A stretch of DNA of 64,000 nt from Pseudonocardia sp. HH130629-09 (lineage in GTDB: Bacteria > Actinomycetota > Actinomycetes > Mycobacteriales > Pseudonocardiaceae): assembly GCF_001294645.1 (NCBI RefSeq), contig NZ_CP011868.1, positions 4,898,001 through 4,962,000 of the forward strand. The letters are read 5' to 3'. Within the stretch, counting starts at the first letter, position 1; each line of letters starts with the position of its first letter. Position numbers and translations under genes: made by a program. Below the pieces are notes generated by a model. That model worked only from the letters and a program-made list of their open reading frames with translations, was not told where the DNA came from and made no database searches. This document shows, in pieces, positions 24,451-33,537 of the stretch.

Positions 24451-24466
24451 CCCGGCCCGCGACGAC

Positions 24467-24504
24467 GAACGCCCCCGGCCCCCCGCGAGGAGCCGGGGGC
24501 GTTC
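24467..24504. terminator. bidirectional terminator between phoU2 and pstB
   Basis: A perfect 13-bp stem, GAACGCCCCCGGC (24467-24479) with its complement at 24492-24504, and a 12-base loop. It lies in the 79-base gap between convergent phoU2 and pstB. Confidence 0.85.
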
Positions 24505-24529
24505 GCGCCGTGCGGACGTGCTGCGAGGA

Positions 24530-25309
24530 TCAGCCGAAGCGGCCGGACACGTAGTCCTCGGTCGCCTTCTGCTTCGGCTGGGAGAAGATCGTCTTGGTCT
24601 CGTCGAGCTCGACCAGCTTGCCGGGCTTGCCGGTGCCCTCGATGTTGAAGAAGCCGGTGAAGTCGCTGACCCGCGCCGCCTGCTGCATGTTGTGGGTCAC
24701 GATGACGATCGTGTAGTCGTTCTTCAGCTCGTTGATCAGGTCCTCGATCGCGAGCGTGGAGATCGGGTCCAGCGCCGAGCAGGGCTCGTCCATCAGCAGG
24801 ACGTCGGGCCGCACCGCGATCGCGCGGGCGATGCAGAGCCGCTGCTGCTGACCACCGGACAGGCCCGAACCCGGCTTCTCGAGCCGGTCCTTGACCTCGT
24901 TCCAGAGGTTCGCGCCGCGCAGCGACCGCTCGACGGTGTCGTCGAACTCGGCCTTCGACGCGCGCTTGTTGTTCAGCTTCATCCCCGCGATGACGTTGTC
25001 GTAGATCGACATCGTCGGGAACGGGTTGGGGCGCTGGAAGACCATGCCGATCTGGCGGCGGACGCCGACCGGGTCGACGTTCGCCCCGTAGAGGTCCTGG
25101 CCGTCGAGCTCGAGCCTGCCCTCGACACGGGCGCCGGGGATGTTCTCGTGCATCCGGTTGATCGACCGCAGGAAGGTCGACTTGCCGCAGCCGGACGGGC
25201 CGATGAGCGCGGTGACCGTCTTCGGCTTGATCGTCATGTTGACGCCCTCGACGGCGAGGAACGACCCGTAGTAGATGTTCAGGTCCTTGGCTTCGACACT
25301 CTTGCCCAT
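24530..25309 (-). CDS. pstB: phosphate ABC transporter ATP-binding protein PstB
   Basis: The 259-aa ATPase has Walker A GPSGCGKST (residues 37-45), the PstB-type Q-loop VFQRPNPFPTMSIYDNV, signature LSGGQQQRLCIARA, Walker B VLLMDEPCSALDP and the switch histidine in IVTHNMQQA. It is the last gene of the order pstS-C-A-B on the minus strand, 12 bases after pstA. It energises high-affinity phosphate uptake. Confidence 0.97.
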   Translation of the reverse strand: MGKSVEAKDLNIYYGSFLAVEGVNMTIKPKTVTALIGPSGCGKSTFLRSINRMHENIPGARVEGRLELDGQDLYGANVDPVGVRRQIGMVFQRPNPFPTMSIYDNVIAGMKLNNKRASKAEFDDTVERSLRGANLWNEVKDRLEKPGSGLSGGQQQRLCIARAIAVRPDVLLMDEPCSALDPISTLAIEDLINELKNDYTIVIVTHNMQQAARVSDFTGFFNIEGTGKPGKLVELDETKTIFSQPKQKATEDYVSGRFG

Positions 25310-25321
25310 GTCAGGGGGTCC

Positions 25322-26437
25322 TTATCGGGTCTTCGGGGCGAAAATGCGGGAGATCAGGCGGGCGAGGACGTTCAGCACCATGACGATGAGCATCAGGACC
25401 AGCGCGGCGGTCCAGGCCCGGTCGATGAACGCCTCGCGCGGGATGCCGGGCACCGCGTAGGAGTAGTAGGAGAAGACCGGCAGGGTCGACATCGGGCCGG
25501 AGAACGGGTTGAGGTTCACCCCGAGCGCGGCACCGACGGTGACCAGGAGGGGCGCCGTCTCACCGATCACGCGGGCGACGGCCAGCGTGATGCCGGTCGC
25601 GATGCCCCCGGCGGTCGTCGGGATGACCACCTTGACGATCGTGCGCCACTTCGGGACCCCGAGCGCGTACGCGGCCTCGCGCAGCTCGTTCGGGACGATC
25701 TTGAGCATCTCCTCGGTGGACCGGACGACGATCGGGATCATGAGCACGGTCAGCGCGACCGCACCGACGAAGCCGAACCGGACCCCCGGCCCGAGGAGCA
25801 GCGCGAACAGGGCGTAGGCGAACAGACCTGCGACGATCGACGGGATACCGGTCATCACGTCGACGAAGAACGTGATCGAGCGGGCCAGGCGCGAGTTGTT
25901 GCCGTACTCCACCAGGTAGATGGCGGTCAGGATGCCGATCGGGATCGACATCAGCGCCGCGAGCCCGGTGATGATCAGTGTGCCCTGGATGGCGTGCAGA
26001 CCACCGCCGCCGACGCCCACGACACCGCGCATCGACTGGCTGAAGAACGCCCCGTCGAACCTGGCCCAGCCCTCGGTCACGACCGTGTAGAGGACCGAGA
26101 CCAGCGGCAGCATGGCCAGCAGGAACGCGGTGGTGACGACGACGGTGACGAGCCGGTCCGTCGCCCGGCGGCCGCCCTCGACGGTCCGGGACACGACGTA
26201 GGTCGCGACCGCGAAGACGACGGCGGTCAGCACGGCCCAGAGGCCGATGCCGAACCCGAGAAGGGCCGCGAGCCCGCCCGTCAGGACCGCGGAGGCCCCG
26301 AGCAGGGCCCACGGGGCCCAGCTCGGCAGGCTGCCCTTCCGCCGCAGCACCGTCGGCGTGGCGGCGGGAGTCTCCAGACCGGTACGGGTCACGGGGGCCT
26401 CGGTGTCGGTGCGGTTGCGTTCGGTTCCGGTGGACAT
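25322..26437 (-). CDS. pstA: phosphate ABC transporter permease PstA
   Basis: The 371-aa protein has a polar N-terminal extension (~35 residues), three helices before the conserved part and a typical PstA permease core with six helices. The coupling (EAA) loop reads LREAAYALGVPKWRTI. IETAPLLVTVG and the final helix LIVMVLNVLARLISR are family-like. ATG 26437 begins one base after the pstC stop codon. Confidence 0.95.
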   Translation of the reverse strand: MSTGTERNRTDTEAPVTRTGLETPAATPTVLRRKGSLPSWAPWALLGASAVLTGGLAALLGFGIGLWAVLTAVVFAVATYVVSRTVEGGRRATDRLVTVVVTTAFLLAMLPLVSVLYTVVTEGWARFDGAFFSQSMRGVVGVGGGGLHAIQGTLIITGLAALMSIPIGILTAIYLVEYGNNSRLARSITFFVDVMTGIPSIVAGLFAYALFALLLGPGVRFGFVGAVALTVLMIPIVVRSTEEMLKIVPNELREAAYALGVPKWRTIVKVVIPTTAGGIATGITLAVARVIGETAPLLVTVGAALGVNLNPFSGPMSTLPVFSYYSYAVPGIPREAFIDRAWTAALVLMLIVMVLNVLARLISRIFAPKTR

Positions 26438-26438
26438 C

Positions 26439-27383
26439 TCAGTTCGCTCCGGAGAAGTCGCGGCGGCGCTCGACGATGTAGCGGGCGAGCATGTTGACCA
26501 GCAGCGTGATCAGGAACAGCACGAGACCGGAGGCGATCAGGACGTTCACGTCGAGACCGGATGCCTCGGGGAACTGGAGGGCGATGTTCGCCGCGATCGT
26601 CGACGGGTTCTCGCTGCTGATCAGGTTGAAGGTGACCGCACCGGAGACGGACAGGATCGTGGCGACCGCCATCGTCTCGCCGAGCGCACGGCCCAGGCCC
26701 AGCATCGCGCCGGAGATGACGCCCGAACGACCGAAGGGCAGCACCGCGAGCCGGATCATCTCCCAGCGGGTCGCGCCCAGCGCGAGGGCCGCCTCCTCGT
26801 GGAGCACCGGGGCCTGCAGGAACACCTCGCGAGCCACCGCGGTGATGATCGGCAGGATCATGACCGCGAGGACGACGCTGACGACCAGCATCGTCCGGCC
26901 GGTCACCGACGGCGGGCCGGCGAACAGCGGGATCCAGCCGAGGTAGTCGCTGAGCCATACGCTCAGCGCGACCGAGGCGGGCGCGAGGGTGAAGGCCCCC
27001 CAGAAGCCGTAGACGATCGAGGGCACCGCCGCGAGCAGGTCCACGACGTAGCTCAGCCCCTGGGCGAGCCGGCGCGGCGCGTAGTGGCTGATGAACAGCG
27101 CGACGGCGACCGCGAGCGGGGTCGCGATCAGCAGAGCGATGACGGCACCCAGGACCGTGCCGAAGATGAGCGGTGCGATGTAGGCCGCGAGCCCCCCGTG
27201 CACCTGGTCCGCCGGCACGAGGATGGCCGGGGTGGCCTCCGAGACGAGGAACGCCGCGACCCCGGCCAGGACGACCAGGATGAGGATCCCGGCGCCCTTC
27301 GCGGAACCCGCGAAGATGCGGTCGCCAAGCTGACCGGCAGGCTTCGCCGCTCCGGGCTCAGGCTTGACTTCTGTGGTGGTCAC
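26439..27383 (-). CDS. pstC: phosphate ABC transporter permease PstC
   Basis: The 314-aa protein has six membrane helices. VDLLAAVPSIVYGFWG and the EAA loop HEEAALALGATRWEMIRLA are characteristic of PstC, as is GRALGETMAVATILS. GTG 27383 is the best start: AGGGA lies about 5 bases upstream and the preceding residues are not family-like. It forms the phosphate channel with PstA. Confidence 0.95.
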   Translation of the reverse strand: MTTTEVKPEPGAAKPAGQLGDRIFAGSAKGAGILILVVLAGVAAFLVSEATPAILVPADQVHGGLAAYIAPLIFGTVLGAVIALLIATPLAVAVALFISHYAPRRLAQGLSYVVDLLAAVPSIVYGFWGAFTLAPASVALSVWLSDYLGWIPLFAGPPSVTGRTMLVVSVVLAVMILPIITAVAREVFLQAPVLHEEAALALGATRWEMIRLAVLPFGRSGVISGAMLGLGRALGETMAVATILSVSGAVTFNLISSENPSTIAANIALQFPEASGLDVNVLIASGLVLFLITLLVNMLARYIVERRRDFSGAN

Positions 27384-27510
27384 AGTGATCCCTGGGGGTG
27401 CGATCGTGCGCTGGGCAGGGGGAGACGGCACCGGGAACCCCGGGCTCGGTGTCCATGATGAACACTGCCCGGGGCTCCTGGCTAGATGACATCCGACTCA
27501 GATCGGACGA

Positions 27511-28614
27511 TCAGCCCGCGGCGCGGATCTGGTCGATGACCGGGGTGATCTGGCCACGCAGGGTGTCCGAGATCGGCGCCGAGCCCGCGTTCTGCGCGGC
27601 GGTCTGCTGGCCGTCCTGGCCCACGACGTAGCTCAGGAACGCCCTGGTGGCGTCGGCCTGGGCCGCGTCCGGGTAGGTCGGGCAGGCGAGCAGGTACGAG
27701 ACCAGCACGACCGGGTAGGCACCACCGGTGGCGGTCCGGTTCAGCTCGAAGGCGAACGAGGTGTCACCCTGGCCCTCGACGCGGGTGGACTCCTCGAGGA
27801 TCCTCGCGGCGGCCTCGGCGGTCGGCTCGACGTTCTGGTCGCCCAGCCTGACCTTGGCCCTGCCCAGCTCGCCGGCCTGCGACGCGTCGGCGTAGCCGAT
27901 CGTGCCGTTGCCCGCGTTCACCGCGCCGACGACGCCGGAGGTGCCCTGGGCGGCCTCGCCACCCTGGATCGGCCACTCACCGTCGGCCTCGTCGGTCCAG
28001 ACCTGGGCCGCGGCCTTGTTCAGGAAGTCGGTGAAGTTCTCGGTGGTGCCCGACTCGTCGGAGCGGTGCACCGGGGTGACCGCGGTGGCCGGGAGCTGCA
28101 CGCCCGGGTTGTCGGCGGCGACCTGCGGGGCGTTCCAGGTCCGGATCTCGCCCCTGAACAGGCCCGCGATGGTCGCCGGGGACAGGTTCAGGTCCTGCAC
28201 CCCGTCGAGCTTGTAGACGATCGCGATCGGCGAGACGTAGTTCGGGATCTCGATGACCGAGCCGCCGCAGCGCTGGCGCGCCTGCTCCAGCTGCTCGTCC
28301 TCCAGGTAGGCGTCCGACCCGGCGAACTGCACGCCGCCCTGGACGAACTGGGTGCGGCCACCGCCCGAGCCGACCGGCTGGTAGTTGACGGTCGCACCGG
28401 GGTTGGCCTCGGCGAAGCCGGCGATCCAGGCCTGCATCGCGGCCTGCTGCGAGCTGGCGCCCGCACCGGAGATCTGGCCGGTGACGCCCGAGCCCTGGGC
28501 GTCCGATCCGCCGCCCTCGTTCGCCGCACCGCAGCCGGCGACGAACAACGCACAGGTGGTGGCGATACCGACGGCAGCCAGGCGCGCCCGGGGCGCACGC
28601 CGCTTGGTCTTCAC
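27511..28614 (-). CDS. pstS: phosphate-binding lipoprotein PstS
   Basis: The 367-aa lipoprotein has lipobox VAGC (cysteine near residue 28). It starts the mature domain with ISGAGASSQQAAMQAW, and binds phosphate with VQFAGSDAYL, VHRSDESGTTENFTDFL and QGTSGVVGAV loops, all classic PstS. GTG 28614 has GGAGGAA in front. It is the first pst gene, with its own promoter and PHO box, and a 127-base gap before pstC. Confidence 0.96.
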   Translation of the reverse strand: MKTKRRAPRARLAAVGIATTCALFVAGCGAANEGGGSDAQGSGVTGQISGAGASSQQAAMQAWIAGFAEANPGATVNYQPVGSGGGRTQFVQGGVQFAGSDAYLEDEQLEQARQRCGGSVIEIPNYVSPIAIVYKLDGVQDLNLSPATIAGLFRGEIRTWNAPQVAADNPGVQLPATAVTPVHRSDESGTTENFTDFLNKAAAQVWTDEADGEWPIQGGEAAQGTSGVVGAVNAGNGTIGYADASQAGELGRAKVRLGDQNVEPTAEAAARILEESTRVEGQGDTSFAFELNRTATGGAYPVVLVSYLLACPTYPDAAQADATRAFLSYVVGQDGQQTAAQNAGSAPISDTLRGQITPVIDQIRAAG

Positions 28615-28683
28615 TGCAGTTTCCTCCGAGTCGGCAACGAGCCGGTTGCGGGACGGCGGTCTGGGGTGACCACCCGGCCGCAG

Positions 28684-28738
28684 ACGCTAGGAGCCGCCGT
28701 TGGACGCCACCCCCACGGAAGATGAACGTGGGATGAAC
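28684..28738 (-). promoter_or_regulatory. PHO box and -10 element of pstS
   Basis: Read on the minus strand, GTTCATCCCAC (28738-28728) and GTTCATCTTCC (28727-28717) are adjacent 11-bp repeats. TAGCGT (28689-28684) is the -10, again 27 bases downstream. The leader to GTG 28614 is about 65 nt and holds a standard ribosome binding site, unlike the two leaderless phoU genes. Confidence 0.78.
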
Positions 28739-28815
28739 AGGGTCGGCGACCGGGTGGACCTGCATCACACGTTCGACGGAACATGGTCACCGGTCGTCGA
28801 ACGGTGACAGGGTTC

Positions 28816-29700
28816 TCACCGGGCGTAGTTGACATCCGCGGCGTGCACGGCGAACCCGAGGCGCTCGTAGACGCGCACGGCGGGGGTGTTGTCGGCCTCG
28901 ACGTAGAGCAGGACGGTGTCCAGCCCGCGGTCGTGCAGGTGGTGCAACCCGGCGAGGGTCAGGACCTTCCCGAGCCCGCGTCCGTGGCTGGCCGGGTCCA
29001 CGCCGAGGACGTAGACCTCGCCCATCGCCCGCTCGTCGCCGGACGCCGGGTGGACCTTGGTCCAGTGGTAGCCGAGCAGGGTGCCGCCGTCGTCGACGGC
29101 GAGCAGGAACCCGGCCGGGTCGAACCAGTCCTCGGCCCCCCGGGCGGCGAGCTCGGCGCCGGTCCAGCCGCCCTGCTCGGGGTGCCAGTCGAAGGCCGCG
29201 TTGTTGACGCGGAGGAACTCGTCGTCGTCGCGGCCGGGTTCGAAGGCGCGGATCGTGACGCCGTCGGGGACGGTCAGGGCGGGCAGCGGGCCTGCCTCGG
29301 TGGTGCGACGCATCTGCCACAGCACGCGGTCCCGGCGGTAGCCGCGGCCCGCGGCGAGCTCCTTCGCGGCGTCGAGGTCGCCGTGCGCCCACACGTGCGG
29401 GTCGGCGGTGACCTTCTCCACCGCGGTGACGAGCGCGCCGCCGATCCCCCGTCGTCGCGCGTCGGGGTGCACCACCAGCTCGGCGTGGGTGCCGTCGACC
29501 TGGGCGTAGCCGGCCACCGCGCCGTCGTCACCGGCGACGACGAGGTGCGTCACGCCGTCGGCGGGGGTGTCCGGGCGCAGGTGCATCAGGTACTGCTCGG
29601 AGAGCGGTTCGGCGCCGTCGGCAACGGTCGCCGCCCTCAGCAGATCCTGCACCGCGGAGACGGTGGCGGCGTCGAGACGGGAGTGCTGCTGCGGGTCCAC
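28816..29700 (-). CDS. mshD: mycothiol synthase MshD
   Basis: The 294-aa protein has two GNAT domains. The N-terminal one is degenerate (VVHPDARRRGIGGALV). The C-terminal one is active, with YVLGVDPASHGRGLGKVLT for acetyl-CoA binding and VLLYVEADNTPAVRVYERLGF. MshD acetylates Cys-GlcN-Ins, the last step of mycothiol synthesis, an actinobacterial hallmark. I took GTG 29700 (VDPQQHSRLDA) because the family starts there; ATG 29739 would add 13 residues. Confidence 0.93.
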   Translation of the reverse strand: MDPQQHSRLDAATVSAVQDLLRAATVADGAEPLSEQYLMHLRPDTPADGVTHLVVAGDDGAVAGYAQVDGTHAELVVHPDARRRGIGGALVTAVEKVTADPHVWAHGDLDAAKELAAGRGYRRDRVLWQMRRTTEAGPLPALTVPDGVTIRAFEPGRDDDEFLRVNNAAFDWHPEQGGWTGAELAARGAEDWFDPAGFLLAVDDGGTLLGYHWTKVHPASGDERAMGEVYVLGVDPASHGRGLGKVLTLAGLHHLHDRGLDTVLLYVEADNTPAVRVYERLGFAVHAADVNYAR

Positions 29701-29716
29701 GAGCGCCGACCCTAGG

Positions 29717-30505
29717 TCACCGCGGGGCCCACGCTCCACGTCCCGGGCCGGCCGCGGGCCGGGCGCCGGGCAGCGCCCGACGGTCCGGGACGGGCTCGGG
29801 GTCCGCGTCGTCCTGGTCGGGCGGCGCCGACAGCCCGCCGCGCGACGGCCGGACGAACTTGTAGCCGACGTTGCGCACGGTGCCGATCATCTGCTCGTGC
29901 TCGCCGCCGAGCTTGGCGCGCAGCCGCCGGACGTGGACGTCGACGGTGCGGGTGCCGCCGAAGAAGTCGTAGCCCCAGACCTCCTGCAGCAGCTGGGCCC
30001 GGGTGAACACCCGGCCCGCGTGCTGCGCGAGGTACTTGAGCAGTTCGAACTCCTTGTAGGTGAGTTCAAGCAGCCGGCCCTTGAGCCGCGCCGAGTACGT
30101 CGCCTCGTCGATGCCGAGCTCACCGAGGACGAGCGCGCCACCTCCGGACGCGGACTCGGCGCCGGGGCGCGACCGCAGCAGCCTCAGCCGAGCGTCCACC
30201 TCCGCCGGGCCGGTGTCGGGGAGCAGGATCTCGTCGACCACCCACTCGCCGGACACCGCGACCAGACCGCCCTCGTTCAGCACGGCGATCACCGGCGCGT
30301 CGGTCCCGGCGCTGCCCAGCAGCCGGCACAGGCTGCGCGCGGCGACCAGGTCCGAGCGGGCGTCCACCAGGACGGCGTCGTGCGGACCGGCGTCGAGCAG
30401 TGCTGCCACCTCGGGCGCCGCGGTCCGCACGTTGTGCGGCAGCAACGACAGGGCGGGCAGTACGGCTGCCGCATCCGGAGCCGTGGTCAGCAGGAGCAGT
30501 TCCAT
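29717..30505 (-). CDS. glnR: nitrogen regulator GlnR
   Basis: This is a 262-aa OmpR-type orphan regulator. The start MELLLLT, LPALSLLPHNVRTA, VLVDARSDLVAARSLCRLLG and VLNEGGLVAVS match actinobacterial GlnR closely. The DNA-binding half has LTYKEFELLKYLAQHAGRVF and GGTRTVDVHVRRLRAKLG. GlnR controls ammonium assimilation and often other nutrient genes. It is not accompanied by a kinase. The C-terminal 35 residues are a Pro/Asp-rich extension. It lies 16 bases upstream of mshD. Confidence 0.93.
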   Translation of the reverse strand: MELLLLTTAPDAAAVLPALSLLPHNVRTAAPEVAALLDAGPHDAVLVDARSDLVAARSLCRLLGSAGTDAPVIAVLNEGGLVAVSGEWVVDEILLPDTGPAEVDARLRLLRSRPGAESASGGGALVLGELGIDEATYSARLKGRLLELTYKEFELLKYLAQHAGRVFTRAQLLQEVWGYDFFGGTRTVDVHVRRLRAKLGGEHEQMIGTVRNVGYKFVRPSRGGLSAPPDQDDADPEPVPDRRALPGARPAAGPGRGAWAPR

Positions 30506-30707
30506 GGACTCCCCCCTTCTCGCGATACGCAGACGATACCGGGACGTCACCCCACGGTCAGCCGCAGAGCGACGGGTTTCACGCCGCGATCTGGATCGTG
30601 CTCACCACCGATCGGGTCCGATCCGGGGTCCCGGGGCCGCCCATCGGGCCGGCGGTGGGGCTCTCTACCCTGGTCAGGACGTAGTCCGATCCTGTGGAGG
30701 CCCGGTC

Positions 30708-31538
30708 GTGGGACGCCCCGTCCGTCGCGTGCTCGTCGCCGTCGTGGCAATGGCCGCCGTGCTCGTCGTGGGTGATCTCGCCACCGGCGCGGCCGTCGAG
30801 TCGGGCATCTCGCGCTCGTTGCGGGACCGGCTCGACCTCCCCGAGGACCCCCGTGTCCAGGTGCACGGCTTCTCGGTGCTCGCCCAGGCCGCGACCGGCC
30901 GCTACGACCACGTCGAGATGACGCTGCAGCGTGTCCCGGTCGGGCCGCTGCGCACCCCCGAGCTCCAGGTGCAGCTGTACGGCCTGCGCGGAGACCTCTC
31001 CGATCTCGCCGGTCCCGGGCCGGCCCGGTTCCGTGCGGCGGCGGCCGAGGGGATCGTCCGGATCAGCCCGAACGACGTCCGCCGGATGGTCGTCGACGCC
31101 GGGGGGCCCGCCGCCGGGGTGACGCGACTGTCGGTCGAGGCCGTCGACGCGAACGCGATCGACTCGGTGATCCTGGCCGGCGGCGACCCGACGCTGCGCG
31201 GGCTCGACCCGCGCAACGCCGCACGGTTCGTCGCGGAGATGCCGGTGGACGGGGCCGACGCGCGGGTTGCCGTGCTGGCCGCGCTCGTCGTCGACCACGG
31301 CACCATGCGGGTCGTCCCGCGCGACGTCCGGTTCGACGGCTCGGACGAGCCGGTGCCGGACGCGGTGCGCACCTCGATGCTGCGCGCGCTCGCCGTGGAC
31401 ATCGACCCGGGTCCGCTGCCGCTGGGCCTCACCGCGACGTCGGCGAGCGTTCCGGAGTACAACGTGCTGCAGGTCGCCGGTTCGATGCGCGACCTGAGTG
31501 TGGGCGCCGGACCGGGTACGTCCCGCTCCGCGGGCTGA
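30708..31538 (+). CDS. LmeA-family (DUF2993) phospholipid-binding protein
   Basis: The 276-aa protein has an N-terminal hydrophobic signal/anchor (VLVAVVAMAAVLVVGDLATG) and the DUF2993 fold: VQVHGFSVLAQAATGRYDHVEMTL, LYGLRGDLSDLAG, then VSVEAV-like strands. In mycobacteria LmeA is needed for maturation of lipomannan. GTG 30708 follows GGAGG by 7 bases. It is divergent from glnR and 21 bases ahead of the thioredoxin gene. Confidence 0.85.
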   Translation: MGRPVRRVLVAVVAMAAVLVVGDLATGAAVESGISRSLRDRLDLPEDPRVQVHGFSVLAQAATGRYDHVEMTLQRVPVGPLRTPELQVQLYGLRGDLSDLAGPGPARFRAAAAEGIVRISPNDVRRMVVDAGGPAAGVTRLSVEAVDANAIDSVILAGGDPTLRGLDPRNAARFVAEMPVDGADARVAVLAALVVDHGTMRVVPRDVRFDGSDEPVPDAVRTSMLRALAVDIDPGPLPLGLTATSASVPEYNVLQVAGSMRDLSVGAGPGTSRSAG

Positions 31539-31559
31539 GCGGGCTGAGAGGAGGCGTCG

Positions 31560-31991
31560 GTGGACGTCACGGGTGCGGTGGTACTGGTCGTCGTCCTGGT
31601 GGTGGCGACGCTCGCGGGGCTGGTGCTGCGCAACCGGTCCGGGCGGCTCCGGCCCACCGGCGACGACCGCGGTGCGACCGACGGCGCCGGGCCGGGCTGG
31701 GACCTGGCCGGAACCGATCCGGACGGGCGCCGCGCCCTGCTGCTGCAGCTGTCCTCCCCGGTCTGCGCTCCGTGCCGGCAGACCGCGCGCGTCCTCGGCG
31801 ACCTGGCCGCGGCGGACCCCGGTCTGGCGCACGTGGAGATCGACGTGGCCGAGCGCGTCGACGTCGCCAGGGCTCTGGGCGTGCTGCGGACCCCGACGAC
31901 GGTCGTCTTCGACGCCCGCGGCGCGGAGGTCCTGCGGGTCTCCGGTGTCCCGCGCGTCGACGAGCTCGTCGCCGCCCTTCCCACCGGTTGA
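31560..31991 (+). CDS. membrane-anchored thioredoxin-like protein
   Basis: The 143-aa protein has one N-terminal membrane helix (VVLVVVLVVATLAGLVL) and a thioredoxin domain with a C-A-P-C redox motif (SSPVCAPCRQTARV) and the cis-proline in LRTPTTVVFD. With the helix orientation unknown, it may act inside or outside. In related genomes a thioredoxin (thiX) precedes the sulfurtransferase gene, as here. GTG 31560 follows GAGGAGG directly. Confidence 0.85.
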   Translation: MDVTGAVVLVVVLVVATLAGLVLRNRSGRLRPTGDDRGATDGAGPGWDLAGTDPDGRRALLLQLSSPVCAPCRQTARVLGDLAAADPGLAHVEIDVAERVDVARALGVLRTPTTVVFDARGAEVLRVSGVPRVDELVAALPTG

Positions 31992-32049
31992 GAACGTGTG
32001 TGTGATGTCCGGTCGGCGCCGACCGCTGGGCTCCGCGCCGAACGTGAGC

Positions 32050-32062
32050 TAGGCTCGGTGAC
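32050..32062 (+). promoter_or_regulatory. -10 element of the leaderless cysteine leader
   Basis: TAGGCT (32050-32055) is followed after 7 bases by the GTG of the leader peptide, the spacing expected when transcription begins at the start codon itself. It would drive the leader, DUF4395, sulfurtransferase and DUF1416 genes. Confidence 0.6.
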
Positions 32063-32137
32063 GTGAACTGGCCGCTGACTCGACGCCGCACGGTTGATCT
32101 GTGCCGCCTCGCCGGCTGCCTGTGTCTGGACTCCTGA
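32063..32137 (+). CDS. cysteine-rich leader peptide (24 aa)
   Basis: The leaderless ORF starts at GTG 32063 and ends at TGA 32137. It begins M-N-W-P-L-T-R-R-R and then carries three cysteines in a run, LCRLAGCLCLDS. In mycobacteria, leaderless poly-cysteine ORFs are known to sense cysteine by ribosome stalling and to control downstream sulfur genes. The next genes here (DUF4395, thiosulfate sulfurtransferase, DUF1416) fit that role. It is too short for ordinary gene finders. Confidence 0.72.
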   Translation: MNWPLTRRRTVDLCRLAGCLCLDS

Positions 32138-32200
32138 CCCGCGTGTCCTGAGCCCGGCGTCCCGCGACGCCGAGGTTCCCACCCCGGTTACTGGAGTCCC

Positions 32201-32665
32201 ATGTCCGCCACGGACCACGGATCCGCGCACTCCGAGCCTCGGCTCGACCCGCGCGGGGTCCGCTTCTCCGCCGCGATCACCACCGTCGTGCTGGCGTTGG
32301 TGCTGCTGTCCGGCAGCGGCGTGCTCGTCACCGCACAGGCCGTCGTCTTCGCCGTCGCCTCGTTCGCCGGCATGCGGTTCGCGCCGTACGGCGTGGTCTA
32401 CCGGCACCTCGTCGCGCCCCGGCTGGGTCCGCCCGCCGAGCGCGAGGACGCCGCCCCGGTCCGCTTCTCGCAGACCGTCGGGCTGGTGTTCACCGCCGTC
32501 GCGGCGGTCGGCTACCTGTCCGGACTGACCGTGCTGGGTGTCGTCGCCACGGCGGCGGCGCTCGTGGCGGCCTTCCTCAACGCGGCCTTCGGCTTCTGCC
32601 TGGGCTGCGAGATGTACGGGCTCCTCGCCCGCCTGCGCGGTGGCGCCGCCGCCGCGCGTTCCTGA
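32201..32665 (+). CDS. DUF4395 membrane protein
   Basis: The 154-aa protein has four hydrophobic segments in two pairs (about residues 25-45, 47-60, 90-110, 112-135). The conserved end NAAFGFCLGCEMYGLLAR contains a C-x2-C pair typical of DUF4395. The family is found with thioredoxin and rhodanese genes, so a role in moving reducing power or sulfur across the membrane is plausible but unproven. ATG 32201 follows the leader peptide by 63 bases. Confidence 0.82.
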   Translation: MSATDHGSAHSEPRLDPRGVRFSAAITTVVLALVLLSGSGVLVTAQAVVFAVASFAGMRFAPYGVVYRHLVAPRLGPPAEREDAAPVRFSQTVGLVFTAVAAVGYLSGLTVLGVVATAAALVAAFLNAAFGFCLGCEMYGLLARLRGGAAAARS

Positions 32666-32700
32666 CCCACCCTCGACACGACTCGGGAGAGAAACGAACA

Positions 32701-33536
32701 TGAGCCGCGAGGACGTCCTCGTCACCGCCGACTGGGCGGAGCAGAACCTGGAGACCGACGGGGTGGTGTTCCTCGAGGTCGACGAGGACACCACCGCCTA
32801 CGACGGGGGCCACATCCCCGGTGCGGTCAAGGTCAACTGGACCGACGAGCTGCAGGACGCGGTCCGTCGCGACATCCCCACCAAGGAGCAGTTCGAGCAG
32901 CTGCTCTCGGCCAAGGGCGTCGCCAACGACGACCTGGTCGTGCTCTACGGCGGCAACAACAACTGGTTCGCCGCGTACGCGTACTGGGAGTTCAAGCTCT
33001 ACGGCCACGAGAAGGTCGTGCTGCTCGACGGCGGCCGCAAGAAGTGGGAGCTCGACGGTCGGACCCTGACCACCGACGTCAAGGACCGCCCCGCGACCTC
33101 CTACACCGCCAAGGAGGCCGACACCTCGATCCGCGCGTTCCGCGACGAGGTCGTCGACGCGATCGACACCAAGAACCTGGTCGACGTCCGGTCGCCCGAC
33201 GAGTTCTCCGGCAAGATCCTGGCCCCGGCCCACCTCCCGCAGGAGCAGAGCCAGCGTCCGGGCCACGTGCCGAGCGCGATCAACATCCCGTGGTCGAAGG
33301 CGGCCAACGAGGACGGCACCTTCAAGTCGAACGAGGAACTCGCCTCCCTCTACAAGGAGGCCGGCTTCGACGAGGGCAAGGCGACCATCGCCTACTGCCG
33401 CATCGGCGAGCGCTCCAGCCACACCTGGGTCGTGCTGCACGAGCTCCTGGGCCACTCCGACGTCAAGAACTACGACGGCAGCTGGACCGAGTACGGCTCG
33501 CTGATCGGCGTGCCGATCGAGCTGGGAGCAAAGTGA
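32701..33536 (+). CDS. thiosulfate sulfurtransferase (CysA/SseA type)
   Basis: The 277-aa double-rhodanese protein has an inactive N-terminal domain (FLEVDEDTTAYDGGHIPGAV, no catalytic cysteine) and an active C-terminal domain with VDVRSPDEF and the loop YCRIGERSSHTW carrying the catalytic cysteine. It transfers sulfane sulfur from thiosulfate to thiols or cyanide. It is closest in pattern to mycobacterial CysA2/CysA3. GAGAGAAACGAAC precedes ATG 32701. Confidence 0.94.
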
Positions 33537-33537
33537 C

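Noticed and set aside
28786..28808. Hairpin GTCACCG...CGGTGAC as a terminator of mshD
   Set aside because: Only a 7-bp stem, immediately after the stop; too weak to list as a terminator with confidence.
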